DNA of 64,000 nucleotides from Cellvibrionales bacterium (GCA_016713115.1 JADJPU010000001.1:1674001-1738000); one strand, 5' to 3'. Positions 51,317-60,609 are shown, counted from the first letter of the stretch. Notes: a model not told the origin generated them from the letters alone. Program-made: numbers and translations.

Positions 51317-51955
51317 ATGAAAAAGACTTCAATAATTACAGCTGCAGTAGCATCATTTTCACTGATGTCTGCTTCCACAGCTTTTTCTGCAACGCAAATA
51401 GAAGTGACAGGTACAGTTAATCAGTCACTGGCAGTATCTGGCTGTAAAACATTATCAACACCTATTCAGGCTTCCGTGGTGTTTGATGATGACGGCACTT
51501 ACAGCATCACAGATACCAATGCCAGCACTACCGTGCTAAAAGGTACATGGTTCAAGCTGGCTGGGAAATCGCCAACCACTTACACCGTTTACATGACTCC
51601 GGATGTTTTCGCGCCGGCTCCTGATGACCCGGATGTGGTAGCGAGCCTGGATCCTACTATTCCCCCACCGGCAGGAACACTGGATGACTTCCTCGACAGC
51701 CTTCAAGCCGCTGTTGGTGGTATGACTTGTAAAATCAAGACTGGTGGCACACAGAGCGTTACATTTGTCCAGCCGTCAACCTTGATCAAGAAAAATACTC
51801 TGGTCGTCAAAAATGGTGTAGGCACACTGAATATTTCAGTCAGCGGTTCACAACTGAATGATTTTAGTGGTCCACCCAAGCCGGGTAAATTTGCAAAACC
51901 AGGTAAATTCTCTGCCACTTTGGCTGCTACAAAGGTTCCTGTTGTAGCTCCGTAA
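51317..51955 (+). CDS. Exported protein of unknown function, paralog 2 of 2
   Basis: A 212-residue secreted protein with a clear signal peptide (MKKTSIITAAVASFSLMSAS, then TAFSA, cleaved near TQIEV). It repeats the layout of the upstream gene: QSLAVSGCKTLS, GTWFKLAGKSP, MTCKIKTGG and STLIKKNTLVV. It adds a Pro/Asp-rich insert (APAPDDPDVVASLDPT) and a C-terminal PGKFAKPGKF repeat. The start at 51317 follows AGAGG by seven bases; the longer frame overlaps the first gene. Followed by a strong terminator, so the pair is one transcript. Confidence 0.77.
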   Translation: MKKTSIITAAVASFSLMSASTAFSATQIEVTGTVNQSLAVSGCKTLSTPIQASVVFDDDGTYSITDTNASTTVLKGTWFKLAGKSPTTYTVYMTPDVFAPAPDDPDVVASLDPTIPPPAGTLDDFLDSLQAAVGGMTCKIKTGGTQSVTFVQPSTLIKKNTLVVKNGVGTLNISVSGSQLNDFSGPPKPGKFAKPGKFSATLAATKVPVVAP

Positions 51956-51983
51956 TGTACGGTTAGCTTGATTTGCTCCATTT

Positions 51984-52017
51984 AAAAGCCCGTATGGATG
52001 ACATGCGGGCTTTTTTT
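51984..52017 (+). terminator. Intrinsic terminator after the exported pair
   Basis: AAAAGCCCG, a 13-base loop, CGGGCTTTT and a run of T. Confidence 0.88.
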
Positions 52018-52024
52018 ATGTTTT

Positions 52025-52046
52025 ATTCAGGTAAGATTTCCTGAAT
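52025..52046 (+). promoter_or_regulatory. Inverted repeat ahead of the cyclic-nucleotide/rhodanese gene
   Basis: ATTCAGG, eight bases, CCTGAAT is a perfect 7-8-7 dyad located 22 bases before the ATG, just after the previous terminator. It resembles a dimer-binding operator or a leader hairpin; the regulator is unknown. Confidence 0.4.
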
Positions 52047-52068
52047 AGTATTTTGTAGAGAATTCGCT

Positions 52069-53163
52069 ATGCGCAGTCTGCCTCTCTCTTTGGTTCGACG
52101 ACTTGTGCCCTTGCGTGGACTGAGTGAAGGTTCTTTGCAGTCGTTATTGGAACAGAGTGAATGGCCGCTGATTGGGCAAGGGCTGTCGCTATTCTCCGCA
52201 GCGGATAATGCACGCTTTTATTTCTATTTGTTATCGGGCGAAGCGCAGGTTAGCTGTACTACCGGCAGTATTGTGCATACAGCGGAGCAGATTTTCCCTA
52301 TTGGTTATGGGTTGAATGACCTGCAATTTGCTACTGCGTTGACGGACTGTGTGTGCTTGCGTATTGAACGCAGCATGTTGGATAAACAGTTGTGCTGGGA
52401 TCATGTGGCATCAGCTATTGAGTTGGATCTTTCCTATCGCCCAGAAAAAGATGATGAAGCCAGCTGGCGCTTGACGCTACTGCGTTCCAATTTATTTCTC
52501 AAAGTGCCCCCGTTAAATGTGAATCAAATATTTTCACAATTAAAGCCCATGCGTGTGAATGCTGGCGATGTCATTCTGCGTCAAGGTGATCATGGAGACG
52601 GTTGTTATTTTATTCGTCAAGGCAGAGCTGCAGTAACGCGGCGCTCTGAAGATGATGTGGAGCATCATTTGGCAGATATTGGTTACGGCCGCTGCTTTGG
52701 TGAAGATGCTCTGATCCATAACACTGTGCGCAACGCTACGGTAACCATGAAGAGTGATGGTTTGTTGATGCGTCTTGATAAGCCTGATTTTATGTTGCTA
52801 TTGCGTGAGCCTGCAGTGAAGCATATCAAGTCAGCCGATTTGAGTGCTGAACTGGCTGCGGATGCAATTTGCATCGATGTGCGCTTGTTAGAGGAATTTG
52901 ATGTTGCGCGCCTACATCAATCTGAGAATATACCTTTGTCTTGCTTGCGCTTGTTGATGGAGACACAGTTGGATATTCATAAAAAATACATTGTGTATTG
53001 CGATACAGGTTTGCGTTCACGAGCGGCCGTGTCTTTGCTGCAAGAGCAAGGATTTTCTGCGCAGTACTTGTTGAATGGTATTGATGGATTTGATGCGCAG
53101 CAGCGTGCGGAACTGTTAGATGTGGTCCCACCGTTGCCTCTTGTTGCGTATGATGCAGCGTAA
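52069..53163 (+). CDS. Protein with cyclic-nucleotide-binding domains and a C-terminal rhodanese domain
   Basis: A 364-residue soluble protein. The first about 125 residues resemble a degenerate cyclic-nucleotide-binding domain (FYFYLLSGEAQVSC). Residues 150-255 are a typical one: MRVNAGDVILRQGDHGDGCY, FIRQGRAAV and the phosphate cassette CFGEDALIHNTVRNATVTM. Residues 265-350 are rhodanese-like with the active cysteine in IVYCDTGLRSRAA. It lacks a DNA-binding or kinase domain. It may link cAMP or cGMP to sulfur or redox chemistry, possibly through the CHASE2 cyclase elsewhere in the window. Six bases upstream of nadK. Confidence 0.85.
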   Translation: MRSLPLSLVRRLVPLRGLSEGSLQSLLEQSEWPLIGQGLSLFSAADNARFYFYLLSGEAQVSCTTGSIVHTAEQIFPIGYGLNDLQFATALTDCVCLRIERSMLDKQLCWDHVASAIELDLSYRPEKDDEASWRLTLLRSNLFLKVPPLNVNQIFSQLKPMRVNAGDVILRQGDHGDGCYFIRQGRAAVTRRSEDDVEHHLADIGYGRCFGEDALIHNTVRNATVTMKSDGLLMRLDKPDFMLLLREPAVKHIKSADLSAELAADAICIDVRLLEEFDVARLHQSENIPLSCLRLLMETQLDIHKKYIVYCDTGLRSRAAVSLLQEQGFSAQYLLNGIDGFDAQQRAELLDVVPPLPLVAYDAA

Positions 53164-53168
53164 AAAGA

Positions 53169-54080
53169 GTGGTGACGAAGGTGGATCATTTTAAGCGCGT
53201 TGGGTTGGTGAGTCGTAAAGGGAGTAGCCAAGTAATAGATACTCTGACTGCACTGGCAAAATTTTTGTTGGCGCGTGGCGCTCGTTTGGTTATAGAGAGT
53301 GAAACGCGTTCGATGCTTTGTGCTGACATTCAATGTGAGCAAGTTTGTGATCGGGAGTCACTGGGGCAGCATTGTGACTTGGTGATTGTCGTTGGTGGTG
53401 ATGGCAGCATGCTTGGTGTGGCGCGCACTTTATGCCGACAATCTGTGCCGGTGTTGGGTATTAATCGTGGCAGTCTTGGTTTTCTGACTGATATTGCCCC
53501 CGATGAAATTGAACAGCGTGTTGGCGAGGTGTTATCTGGGCATTTCACGCTTGAAGAGCGTTTTTTATTAGAAGCCTGTGTTGAGCGTGACAATGTTGTT
53601 ATTGCGGAAGGTGATGCGCTGAATGAGGTTGTACTGCATCGCGGTGCATCGCTGCGCATGATTGAATTTTCGTTGTATCTCGATGAGCATTTTGTCTATA
53701 GCCAACATTCTGACGGTTTGATTGTTTCAACGCCGACAGGTTCTACAGCGTATGCGCTGTCAGGCGGTGGACCTATTTTGCACCCAGCGTTGGATGCGAT
53801 TTCTCTCGTGCCGATGTTTCCGCACACGCTAACCAGTCGTCCCATCGTTGTTGCAGGGAGTAGTCAGTTGCGTATTGTGTTGGCGGAGCCCGGTGCAAAA
53901 AACGAGCAGGATGGACAGCCAGAATTGTCTTGCGATGGCCAGATGCACATTTCATTGCGTGCCGGCGATGTTGTGCGTGTCCAAAAGAAGAAAGAAAAGC
54001 TGCAATTGGTGCACCCATTGACCCATGATTACTATGAAACTTGCCGTACTAAATTGGGGTGGGGCAGTCGCTTGGCGTGA
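53169..54080 (+). CDS. nadK: NAD kinase
   Basis: Phosphorylates NAD to NADP. GGDGSMLGVAR, NRGSLGFLTD and DGLIVSTPTGSTAYALSGGGP are the diagnostic motifs, and the protein is about 300 residues. Starts are GTG: 53169 gives the longest frame, while 53181 (VDHFKRVGLVSRKG) matches family N-termini better. It follows the cyclic-nucleotide/rhodanese gene directly and converges on hda. Confidence 0.95.
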   Translation: MVTKVDHFKRVGLVSRKGSSQVIDTLTALAKFLLARGARLVIESETRSMLCADIQCEQVCDRESLGQHCDLVIVVGGDGSMLGVARTLCRQSVPVLGINRGSLGFLTDIAPDEIEQRVGEVLSGHFTLEERFLLEACVERDNVVIAEGDALNEVVLHRGASLRMIEFSLYLDEHFVYSQHSDGLIVSTPTGSTAYALSGGGPILHPALDAISLVPMFPHTLTSRPIVVAGSSQLRIVLAEPGAKNEQDGQPELSCDGQMHISLRAGDVVRVQKKKEKLQLVHPLTHDYYETCRTKLGWGSRLA

Positions 54081-54096
54081 TTGCAAAAATTAGCGA

Positions 54097-54822
54097 TTAC
54101 CAGCCAAAGACTTCTTTTATGAAAGGGATTGTGACGCGGCGCTTTTCTTCTAAAGACAGCGTATCCAAACTTTGCAGGCATTCAAACAGCGTTAGCATGT
54201 CGCGCGCTGTCCGTTGAATAATGAAGTGCAGTACATCGTTAGACAGTTCAATGCCGCGCGCCAGTGCACGCATTTTGAACGCCTGCAACTTTTCTTCATC
54301 GCTGAGTGGCGTGAGATAAAAGGTGGTTCCCCAGCCCATGCGCGAAATTAAATCTTCCAGTGCTGTCATCAAATCGCGTGGTGCGCAGTCGGCAGAGACA
54401 AGCAATCTACAGCGTTCGTTATCTCGCAGGCGGTTATAAAAATGAAAGAGCGCGTGTGCCCATCCCATTTGCCCAACGACATGTTGTAGCCCGTCTAAAC
54501 AAATCAAATCCATTTGATCAAGATTTTCTAACAGCGCATCAGCGGCATAGCCGGCCAATTCTTCCAGCGGCAGATAGAGACATTGTTGTCCTTGCTGGCT
54601 GGCGGTATGGCAAGCCGCTTGTAACAAGTGGCTGGTGCCCGTGCCTTCGGCACCCCACAGATAGATAAACCGTTCGTCGCTGTTGTTGTATGCCAGCGCT
54701 CGTGTGGCTTGTAGGGCTAGGCTGTGCGTGCTGTTTTCTGTCGCAAAAAAATTGTCGAAAGTTGCATCATCATTCAGCTGCACATTGAGCGAAAGTTGCT
54801 TGGGTGGGGGTGGTGTCGTCAT
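54097..54822 (-). CDS. hda: Hda, regulatory inactivator of DnaA
   Basis: AAA+ protein that, bound to the sliding clamp, stimulates hydrolysis of DnaA-ATP after initiation. The N-terminal QLSLNV is the clamp-binding motif. The nucleotide loop is WGAEGTGTSHLLQA, in which the usual Lys is Thr, a common Hda trait. LICLDGLQHV and the sensor region complete the 241-residue protein. Its ATG overlaps the nhaA stop by four bases. Confidence 0.95.
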   Translation of the reverse strand: MTTPPPPKQLSLNVQLNDDATFDNFFATENSTHSLALQATRALAYNNSDERFIYLWGAEGTGTSHLLQAACHTASQQGQQCLYLPLEELAGYAADALLENLDQMDLICLDGLQHVVGQMGWAHALFHFYNRLRDNERCRLLVSADCAPRDLMTALEDLISRMGWGTTFYLTPLSDEEKLQAFKMRALARGIELSNDVLHFIIQRTARDMLTLFECLQSLDTLSLEEKRRVTIPFIKEVFGW

Positions 54823-56195
54823 TTGCGCATCCTGCTGTTATTGCAGGCGAAGCGCAACCAGCAGTAACCGAAAAGTGCGGCGGCAACGGAGGCAAATAAA
54901 ATGCCAGTTTTAGCCATGAGCAATAATTCTGGTGTAGAAGAAAAAGCGAGTTCGGCGACAAAAAATGACATGGTAAATCCAATACCGGCGAGTAAGCCGA
55001 TGCCGTGTATGTGACGCATCTGCATGCCCTTGGGCATTGCAGCAATTCCAAGTTTTACGGCAAGCCAGCTAGTAACAGTAATGCCTATCCATTTGCCAAG
55101 AATCAAGCCACTTGTCACCCCCATCGTGACGGAATGTGTGAGAACTGTGGTGATGTCGCTCCAGTTGATGGGGATGGCCGCATTGGCCAAGGCAAACAGT
55201 GGCACCACAAAAAACGCCACGCTGAAATGCAATTGATGTTCGAGGCGTTGTGCCGGTGCTTGTGCAAACTCTAAGCCTTCTTCCAGTGCCGACATGTGTG
55301 CATGTAGCATTTCGTCATTATGAAGAGGCTGGTTGTTTTTTACCCCAGATTGCATTTGTTGCGAGAGCTTATTGACGGAATGTATGAAATAGGGCGCATT
55401 GTATTTTGGGCGTACAGGAATGGTGAATGCCAAGACAACGCCGGCGAGGGTGGCATGTATCCCGCTGTTGAACATGGCGCACCACAGCAGCATGCCCACG
55501 AGCAGGTAGGGTATGACGCGTCGTATGCCGCCTAAATTAAATGCCACCAGTATTGCCGTGAGTAAAGCGCTTATAAATAAGCCTCCAGCGTGCAGTTGCT
55601 CCGTATAAAAAAGGGCGATGACCAGAACGGCACCAATATCATCCACAATCGCTAGTGCAATCAAAAAGGTGATAAGTGTGGGTGAAATGCGTTTTCCCAG
55701 CGCGCTCAGTGCGCCTATTGCAAAAGCAATATCCGTTGCCATGGGTATGCCCCAGCCTGCAGCAGTGGCTCCTGATGGGTTTAGAAGCCAGTAGGCGACA
55801 GCGGGCACAACCATGCCACCAATGGCTGCAATGGCAGGTAGAGCGGCGCGCTGCCGGTCTGTCAATTCGCCCAGCACCAATTCGCGTTTGAGTTCTAAGC
55901 CAACCAATAAAAAGAACAGGCTCATTAATACTTCATTGATCCAGTGCTGCAAGCTCATTTCAAAACGCGCAGAACCAACAGCAATAGATATCGGTGTATG
56001 CAGGAAGTGTAGGTAGGCTTCGCTTAGGCTGGAGTTGGCGAGTGCAAGTGCTATGGCAGTGCAGATTAACAATAGGAAACTGCTGGTTGATTGGTGTTGA
56101 ATGAATTGCGCTAGCGGTGAGAGTACGCGCGAAAAGGTTTGTTCCCACGGTGCGGTGTGAACTTGGCTGGTTTCTGGGAGGTGATCGGCAGACAT
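54819..56195 (-). CDS. nhaA: NhaA sodium/proton antiporter
   Basis: A 458-residue inner membrane antiporter with about 12 hydrophobic helices. FFLLVGLELKRE, GIPMATDIAFAIGALSALG (the paired aspartates that bind ions) and IGKWIGITVTSWL-like segments are characteristic. It is slightly longer than E. coli NhaA (388) owing to a long N-terminus and a mid-protein loop. It exports sodium at alkaline pH. Co-transcribed with hda. Start region overlaps the divergent ampE-like frame. Confidence 0.95.
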   Translation of the reverse strand: MSADHLPETSQVHTAPWEQTFSRVLSPLAQFIQHQSTSSFLLLICTAIALALANSSLSEAYLHFLHTPISIAVGSARFEMSLQHWINEVLMSLFFLLVGLELKRELVLGELTDRQRAALPAIAAIGGMVVPAVAYWLLNPSGATAAGWGIPMATDIAFAIGALSALGKRISPTLITFLIALAIVDDIGAVLVIALFYTEQLHAGGLFISALLTAILVAFNLGGIRRVIPYLLVGMLLWCAMFNSGIHATLAGVVLAFTIPVRPKYNAPYFIHSVNKLSQQMQSGVKNNQPLHNDEMLHAHMSALEEGLEFAQAPAQRLEHQLHFSVAFFVVPLFALANAAIPINWSDITTVLTHSVTMGVTSGLILGKWIGITVTSWLAVKLGIAAMPKGMQMRHIHGIGLLAGIGFTMSFFVAELAFSSTPELLLMAKTGILFASVAAALFGYCWLRFACNNSRMRK

Positions 56196-56259
56196 GTCGG
56201 ATGGCCGTGATAGGTTTGTGATAGTCTCAATAAGTGTTTTTTACGAAAATGGTGTTGCT

Positions 56260-57117
56260 ATGGCTCTGCTGAGTATTGTGTTCGTTTTTCTATTGGCACG
56301 CTACACGGTTTTTGCGCGCAGTTTGCATCGTGATACTGGTGTTGCGACATTGCTGGATACGCTGGCAGCGCGCAAGCCAAACAGTTGGATGGCTTTTGCG
56401 GTATTGCCGGTCAGTGGTTCGGTGTTGTTGGCGGCAATCTGGTGGAGTTTGGATTTTTGGCTGTCCTTTTTCTTCGGTGTGCTGCTGCTGCTCTATAGCG
56501 TGGGACGCGGTGATTGGCAGCGATGTATGCGTGATCTTGCTGTACAACTTCGAGATGGCAATACAGAATCGGTGCTGCTGCAGCTAGAAGAACACGGTTT
56601 GATGCCTAGTGAGCAAGAGGTGCTGGATCAATCTTTGTGGTTGGCATGGCGTCGCTACGCAGGCTGTTGGTATCTTGATCGTATTTTCGCCGTATTTTTT
56701 TGGTTTTTTATTCTAGGGTCTGCGGGCGCTGTTTTTTATCGTTGGCTAATCTTATACAACAATCATGTGCAAATTCGCAGTGGACAACTGCCATCAGCAA
56801 AAAAAATGCAGCACTGTTTGGAATGGTTGCCGGTGCGTTTTATGGGGCTTTGCGCGTGTTTGGCGGGAAATTTCACCACGGGGTTTCGTGTGTGGCAGCA
56901 GCAGGCATTGAATGCAAGAATATCGTCGGCAGATTTCTTAGCGAAGTGTTTGGATGCGTCGCTGATGTTGGATGATGAAGTCATTGCGTTGCCAGATAAT
57001 ATTAACTACAGCTTGCGTTTAACATTGCAGCGCAGTCCAGCGTTGGAGTTGCTAATGGTGCGCACAGAAATTATTGGCCTGGTTGGCTTGGCGTTGGCAA
57101 TTTTGGTGCTGAGGTAG
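56260..57117 (+). CDS. ampE: AmpE-like inner membrane protein
   Basis: A 285-residue membrane protein with about four helices, matching E. coli AmpE (284). Blocks such as LLYSVGRGDWQRCM and CWYLDRIFAVFFWFFILG-like segments are typical, and LPVRFMGLCACLAGNFTTGF is conserved. The ATG at 56260 gives the right length; an ATG at 56194 would add 22 residues overlapping nhaA. AmpE belongs to the CobD-like family associated with peptidoglycan-linked beta-lactamase signalling. ampD is not adjacent. Confidence 0.88.
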   Translation: MALLSIVFVFLLARYTVFARSLHRDTGVATLLDTLAARKPNSWMAFAVLPVSGSVLLAAIWWSLDFWLSFFFGVLLLLYSVGRGDWQRCMRDLAVQLRDGNTESVLLQLEEHGLMPSEQEVLDQSLWLAWRRYAGCWYLDRIFAVFFWFFILGSAGAVFYRWLILYNNHVQIRSGQLPSAKKMQHCLEWLPVRFMGLCACLAGNFTTGFRVWQQQALNARISSADFLAKCLDASLMLDDEVIALPDNINYSLRLTLQRSPALELLMVRTEIIGLVGLALAILVLR

Positions 57118-57120
57118 TGC

Positions 57121-58032
57121 ATGACAGAAAAAAAACGCATAGGTGTTGATCTCGGCGGCACAAAAATTGAAGTGGCTGTTTTGGTTGGTGATAGCGATAT
57201 CGTATGGCGTGAGCGCACCCCTACACCCAGTGGAGACTATCAGGGCACGCTGCATGCGATTCGCTCTTTGGTTGAGCGCGCGATAACAGAAAATTATTTG
57301 TCAGCTGATATACCTGTGGGTATTGGTACACCAGGGTCGCAATCACCGCGCACAGGTTTGATGCGTGGTTGCAATTCCACAGTGTTGAATGAAATGCCAC
57401 TGCTGCATGATTTGCGTGAAGAAATGGCTAGACCTGTGCTTATGGCAAATGATGCGGATTGTTTCGCGTTGTCGGAAGCCTGTGCGGGCGTTGGGCGCGG
57501 AGCGGATAGTGTGTTTGGCGTGATTCTCGGCACCGGTGTTGGCGGCGGCGTGGTGATTCGTCAGCAGTTGTTGTCAGGCCCAAACAACAATGCCGGTGAG
57601 TGGGGACACAATGTGATGCCGGGCAACAGTGTAGAAGGTCGTGTTGTGCGTCACTGTTTTTGTGGGCGAGATAATTGTGTTGAAAATTGGTTGAGTGGAA
57701 GGAGTTTAGGCAACAGTTTTCGTGAGGCGGGATTACAGATTGAAAAAACACAGCAGGGCATTGAATTGATGCGCCAAGGTGATGCGATTGCTGTACGCGT
57801 GTGGCGTGATTATGTGCAGTTGCTGGCGCGCGCCTTGGCGGTTGTTATCAATGTTATTGACCCTGATGTTGTTGTATTGGGTGGCGGTGTTTCCAATGTG
57901 GATGAGTTGTATCGCGAAGTGCCGGAGCAATGGGAGCAATGGATTTTTTCTGATGTGGTGCGCACGCGATTATTGAAAGCAGAACATGGTGATTCCAGCG
58001 GCGTAATCGGTGCAGCGTGGTTGTGGCCTTAA
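57121..58032 (+). CDS. ROK-family sugar kinase
   Basis: A 303-residue kinase. The phosphate loop is GVDLGGTKIEVAVL. The catalytic aspartate is in ANDADCFALSEA, and the ROK zinc motif is HCFCGRDNCVENWLSG. The full ROK signature indicates a fructokinase/N-acetylglucosamine kinase type, without a DNA-binding domain. Substrate cannot be decided from sequence. It follows the AmpE-like gene by three bases, so a link to cell wall sugar recycling is plausible but unproven. Confidence 0.9.
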   Translation: MTEKKRIGVDLGGTKIEVAVLVGDSDIVWRERTPTPSGDYQGTLHAIRSLVERAITENYLSADIPVGIGTPGSQSPRTGLMRGCNSTVLNEMPLLHDLREEMARPVLMANDADCFALSEACAGVGRGADSVFGVILGTGVGGGVVIRQQLLSGPNNNAGEWGHNVMPGNSVEGRVVRHCFCGRDNCVENWLSGRSLGNSFREAGLQIEKTQQGIELMRQGDAIAVRVWRDYVQLLARALAVVINVIDPDVVVLGGGVSNVDELYREVPEQWEQWIFSDVVRTRLLKAEHGDSSGVIGAAWLWP

Positions 58033-58044
58033 TGGAAAGAGCGT

Positions 58045-58608
58045 TTATTGTCCTTGGGTAACTGGCTTGGGTTTCCACAACACTTCTGAATCGCTGCCTT
58101 CTAAACGATTCAACACGCGCGCACAGACAAACAACCAATCCGATAAGCGATTGATGTACTGACGCACCGGTGCGTTTACCGCATCACTCTCGTTCATGTG
58201 CACCAAAATGCGTTCAGCGCGGCGACAAATACTGCGCGCAAGATGGCAGTTGGCGGCCGTGATGGTGCCACCGGGCAAAATAAAATCTTTCAGTGGTGGT
58301 AAATGTTCGTTGTAGTGATCCAGCGTTTCTTCAATCCACTGCACATCGGCTTCATCAATAAAAATGTAGTCTGGCATGGCGAGCTCGCCGCCGAGATCAA
58401 ACAAGCGATGCTGGATGGTGGTAAAAACTTCGCGCAAATCTTCTGGCATCGCATGCGCGAGCATCACGCCAATCACGCTGTTCAATTCGTCGATAGTACC
58501 GATAGCTTCCATGCGCGGGCTGTCTTTGCGTGTGCGTTTGCCATCGCCAAGACCAGTGGTGCCATCATCGCCGGTACGGGTATAGATTTTTGACAGACGA
58601 TTGCCCAT
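58045..58608 (-). CDS. PduO-type cob(I)alamin adenosyltransferase
   Basis: Attaches the adenosyl group of ATP to reduced cobalamin. A 187-residue protein with KIYTRTGDDGTTGLGDGKR at the ATP-binding N-terminus, then AIGTIDELNSVIGV and CRRAERILVHMNE, the standard PduO signature. It is convergent with the ROK kinase and divergent from the phosphatase gene. It may supply cofactor to B12 enzymes, including possibly the radical SAM protein at 17-18.7 kb. Confidence 0.95.
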   Translation of the reverse strand: MGNRLSKIYTRTGDDGTTGLGDGKRTRKDSPRMEAIGTIDELNSVIGVMLAHAMPEDLREVFTTIQHRLFDLGGELAMPDYIFIDEADVQWIEETLDHYNEHLPPLKDFILPGGTITAANCHLARSICRRAERILVHMNESDAVNAPVRQYINRLSDWLFVCARVLNRLEGSDSEVLWKPKPVTQGQ

Positions 58609-58657
58609 TCTGCGATCCTCTCATTGATTCAGTATGTGTAGGGTTTGGGCATTATAA

Positions 58658-59263
58658 ATGCAGACAACAACGATAGATTTATTGCGGCACGGCGAATGTG
58701 AAGGCGGGCATGTGTATCGCGGCCGCCTTGATTTTCCGCTGAATGAAAAAGGCTGGCAGCAATTGCGCGGCAAAACGCAGCAGTTGGACATGTGGACGCA
58801 TATTGTGTCTTCGCCGCTGCAACGCTGCGCCTTGTTTGCCGATGAAGTGGCTCAGCGCTGCAATAAGCCGCTGTCGGTGATGGATGGCTTTCGTGAAGTC
58901 GATTTTGGCGATTGGGAAGGTCGTTTGATTGACGAAGTGTGGCGCGAGCAAGGCAGCAATGTGCGCCGGTTTTTTTCCGATCCGGTTAATGCCGCGCCGC
59001 CGAACGGCGAGCCGATGCGTGTGTTTGAACGGCGTGTGCTGGCGGCGTGGAATCAATTATTGCAAACCCTGCGCGGCGAACATGTGTTGTTGGTCGCGCA
59101 CGGTGGCACCATTCGTATTCTGTTGGCGCATGTGTTGGCGATGCCGTTGAATCGTATTGCTAATCTAGAAGTGCCTTACGCTTCTGCCAGTCGCATTCGT
59201 ATTCATCACAGTGACGAGCATGACGATTTTTCTACTTTAATTTTCCACAATAGCCAGTTTTGA
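58658..59263 (+). CDS. Histidine phosphatase family protein (CobC-like)
   Basis: A 201-residue phosphoglycerate-mutase-like phosphatase. The catalytic histidine lies in DLLRHGECEGG, a second in VAHGGTIRILL, and FREVDFGDWEGR is characteristic of alpha-ribazole phosphatases. Its position next to the cobalamin adenosyltransferase gene supports a role in cobalamin assembly (CobC). Specificity in this superfamily is hard to fix by sequence alone. Confidence 0.87.
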   Translation: MQTTTIDLLRHGECEGGHVYRGRLDFPLNEKGWQQLRGKTQQLDMWTHIVSSPLQRCALFADEVAQRCNKPLSVMDGFREVDFGDWEGRLIDEVWREQGSNVRRFFSDPVNAAPPNGEPMRVFERRVLAAWNQLLQTLRGEHVLLVAHGGTIRILLAHVLAMPLNRIANLEVPYASASRIRIHHSDEHDDFSTLIFHNSQF

Positions 59264-59279
59264 AATGGCTTGAGGCTGT

Positions 59280-59525
59280 ATGAGTACGATCAATAACGAT
59301 GCAGAGGTGGTGAAGTTGCAGTTGCGTGTCGATGAGCTGGAGATGCGTTTGGCATTTCAGGAGGATGCGCTGCAAACGCTCCATGAGCAGATAGCTAATT
59401 TGCAACAGGATGCAGAAAAACAACAACAAATGTTGCAAGTGCTGTATCGCCAATGGCGAGAAATGCAGGAGGCTGCTTTGGATGGCGCTGCAAATGCCAC
59501 GCAAGAAAAGCCGCCGCATTACTGA
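59280..59525 (+). CDS. slyX: SlyX family protein
   Basis: An 81-residue coiled-coil protein. VDELEMRLAFQEDALQTLHE and the heptad pattern through LYRQWREMQ identify SlyX. Function unknown. It follows the phosphatase gene and converges with the epimerase gene six bases away. Confidence 0.92.
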   Translation: MSTINNDAEVVKLQLRVDELEMRLAFQEDALQTLHEQIANLQQDAEKQQQMLQVLYRQWREMQEAALDGAANATQEKPPHY

Positions 59526-59531
59526 GTGCAT

Positions 59532-60512
59532 TTATTTTTTGTGTGCCGGTGAAAAACTCAGCATATAGCGGCGAATCAGCCAGCGGAACGGCAGAATCAA
59601 AAAACGCTTGTAGCGCCATTCATAGGCTAATTCGCGTTTGTAGGCTTCCAAGCCTAAGTTTTGAAACTGCAGTAATTGTTGGCTTTCTGTGGTGTCCATC
59701 CAATCGGTGTAGTAATCATCCACGCCAAAGTCATCGGAGGTTAAATCGCGCAAACCCATCACGCGCGGAGTAATGTTGACGAACTCCAGCCACGAAGTCT
59801 GGCTGTGTTTTCCGCTGCCAAGAAACAATGTTTTTCCAATAGCCGCTGGATTTTCTATGGCGTTTGCCATTGCTGTTGCGCCGTCGCGCGGATGAAGATA
59901 TTCAATACGCGTGTCAGGATGCAGTGAAAACATGTGGCGCATCATGGCAGCGCGATCACCCACTTTGTCGTTCATCGCATCAACACACGCGCCAATGCGC
60001 ACAATCACCCAAGGAATGTTGCTGGTGCGCAACAAATTTTCACACGCAATTTTGTGGCCAGCGTAGTTGTCTTTCGCTTCTAACGGCATATCCACGCGGC
60101 AAGGCGGTTGGCGTTTATTGCTAAAGCCGTGCACAGAAATTGACGAAGGAAAAACCAGCAGCGGCATTTTGTTTTGTTTGGCGATGGCATCCATCACCAG
60201 TTTTGTTCCCTGCACATTCACTTTTTCTGCAATGGCCGGTTTTTCTTCCGACAGTGGTGGAATGATAGCGGCGAGATGAATCACCGCATCTTGCCCTGTA
60301 ACAGCGGCGTTTACGCTGGCCGCGTCGGTAATATCGCCCCACACCATGCGAATACGATCGCCATAACTGCTGGCAATTTTGCGATTGGTTTTGTTATCCA
60401 GATCGAAACAAGTTATGCGATGTTGACGCGCCAACAGTTCATTCAGTACGCGAGTGCCGATGGTGCCGAAAGGGCCAGTGAGCAGTACATTCATGGGTTC
60501 GTCGTTATCCAT
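59532..60512 (-). CDS. NAD-dependent epimerase/dehydratase family protein
   Basis: An extended short-chain dehydrogenase of 320-326 residues. The NAD loop is LLTGPFGTIGTRVL, followed by VIHLAAIIPP. The catalytic Tyr-Lys is in NYAGHKIACENLL. The start may be the Met at 60512 or at 60494. The long C-terminal helix region (VDDYYTDWMDTTESQQLL, AYKRELAYEWRYK) resembles membrane-peripheral members. Substrate unknown. Confidence 0.85.
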   Translation of the reverse strand: MDNDEPMNVLLTGPFGTIGTRVLNELLARQHRITCFDLDNKTNRKIASSYGDRIRMVWGDITDAASVNAAVTGQDAVIHLAAIIPPLSEEKPAIAEKVNVQGTKLVMDAIAKQNKMPLLVFPSSISVHGFSNKRQPPCRVDMPLEAKDNYAGHKIACENLLRTSNIPWVIVRIGACVDAMNDKVGDRAAMMRHMFSLHPDTRIEYLHPRDGATAMANAIENPAAIGKTLFLGSGKHSQTSWLEFVNITPRVMGLRDLTSDDFGVDDYYTDWMDTTESQQLLQFQNLGLEAYKRELAYEWRYKRFLILPFRWLIRRYMLSFSPAHKK

Positions 60513-60609
60513 TATCCGTAGAGTGTGTGGTTATCATAGCGGGCACTATTGTTTTCGTAGCTACGAGATTCGAGCTAGGCAATGTACGCAGTGGGAATAC
60601 TGTTTGGTG

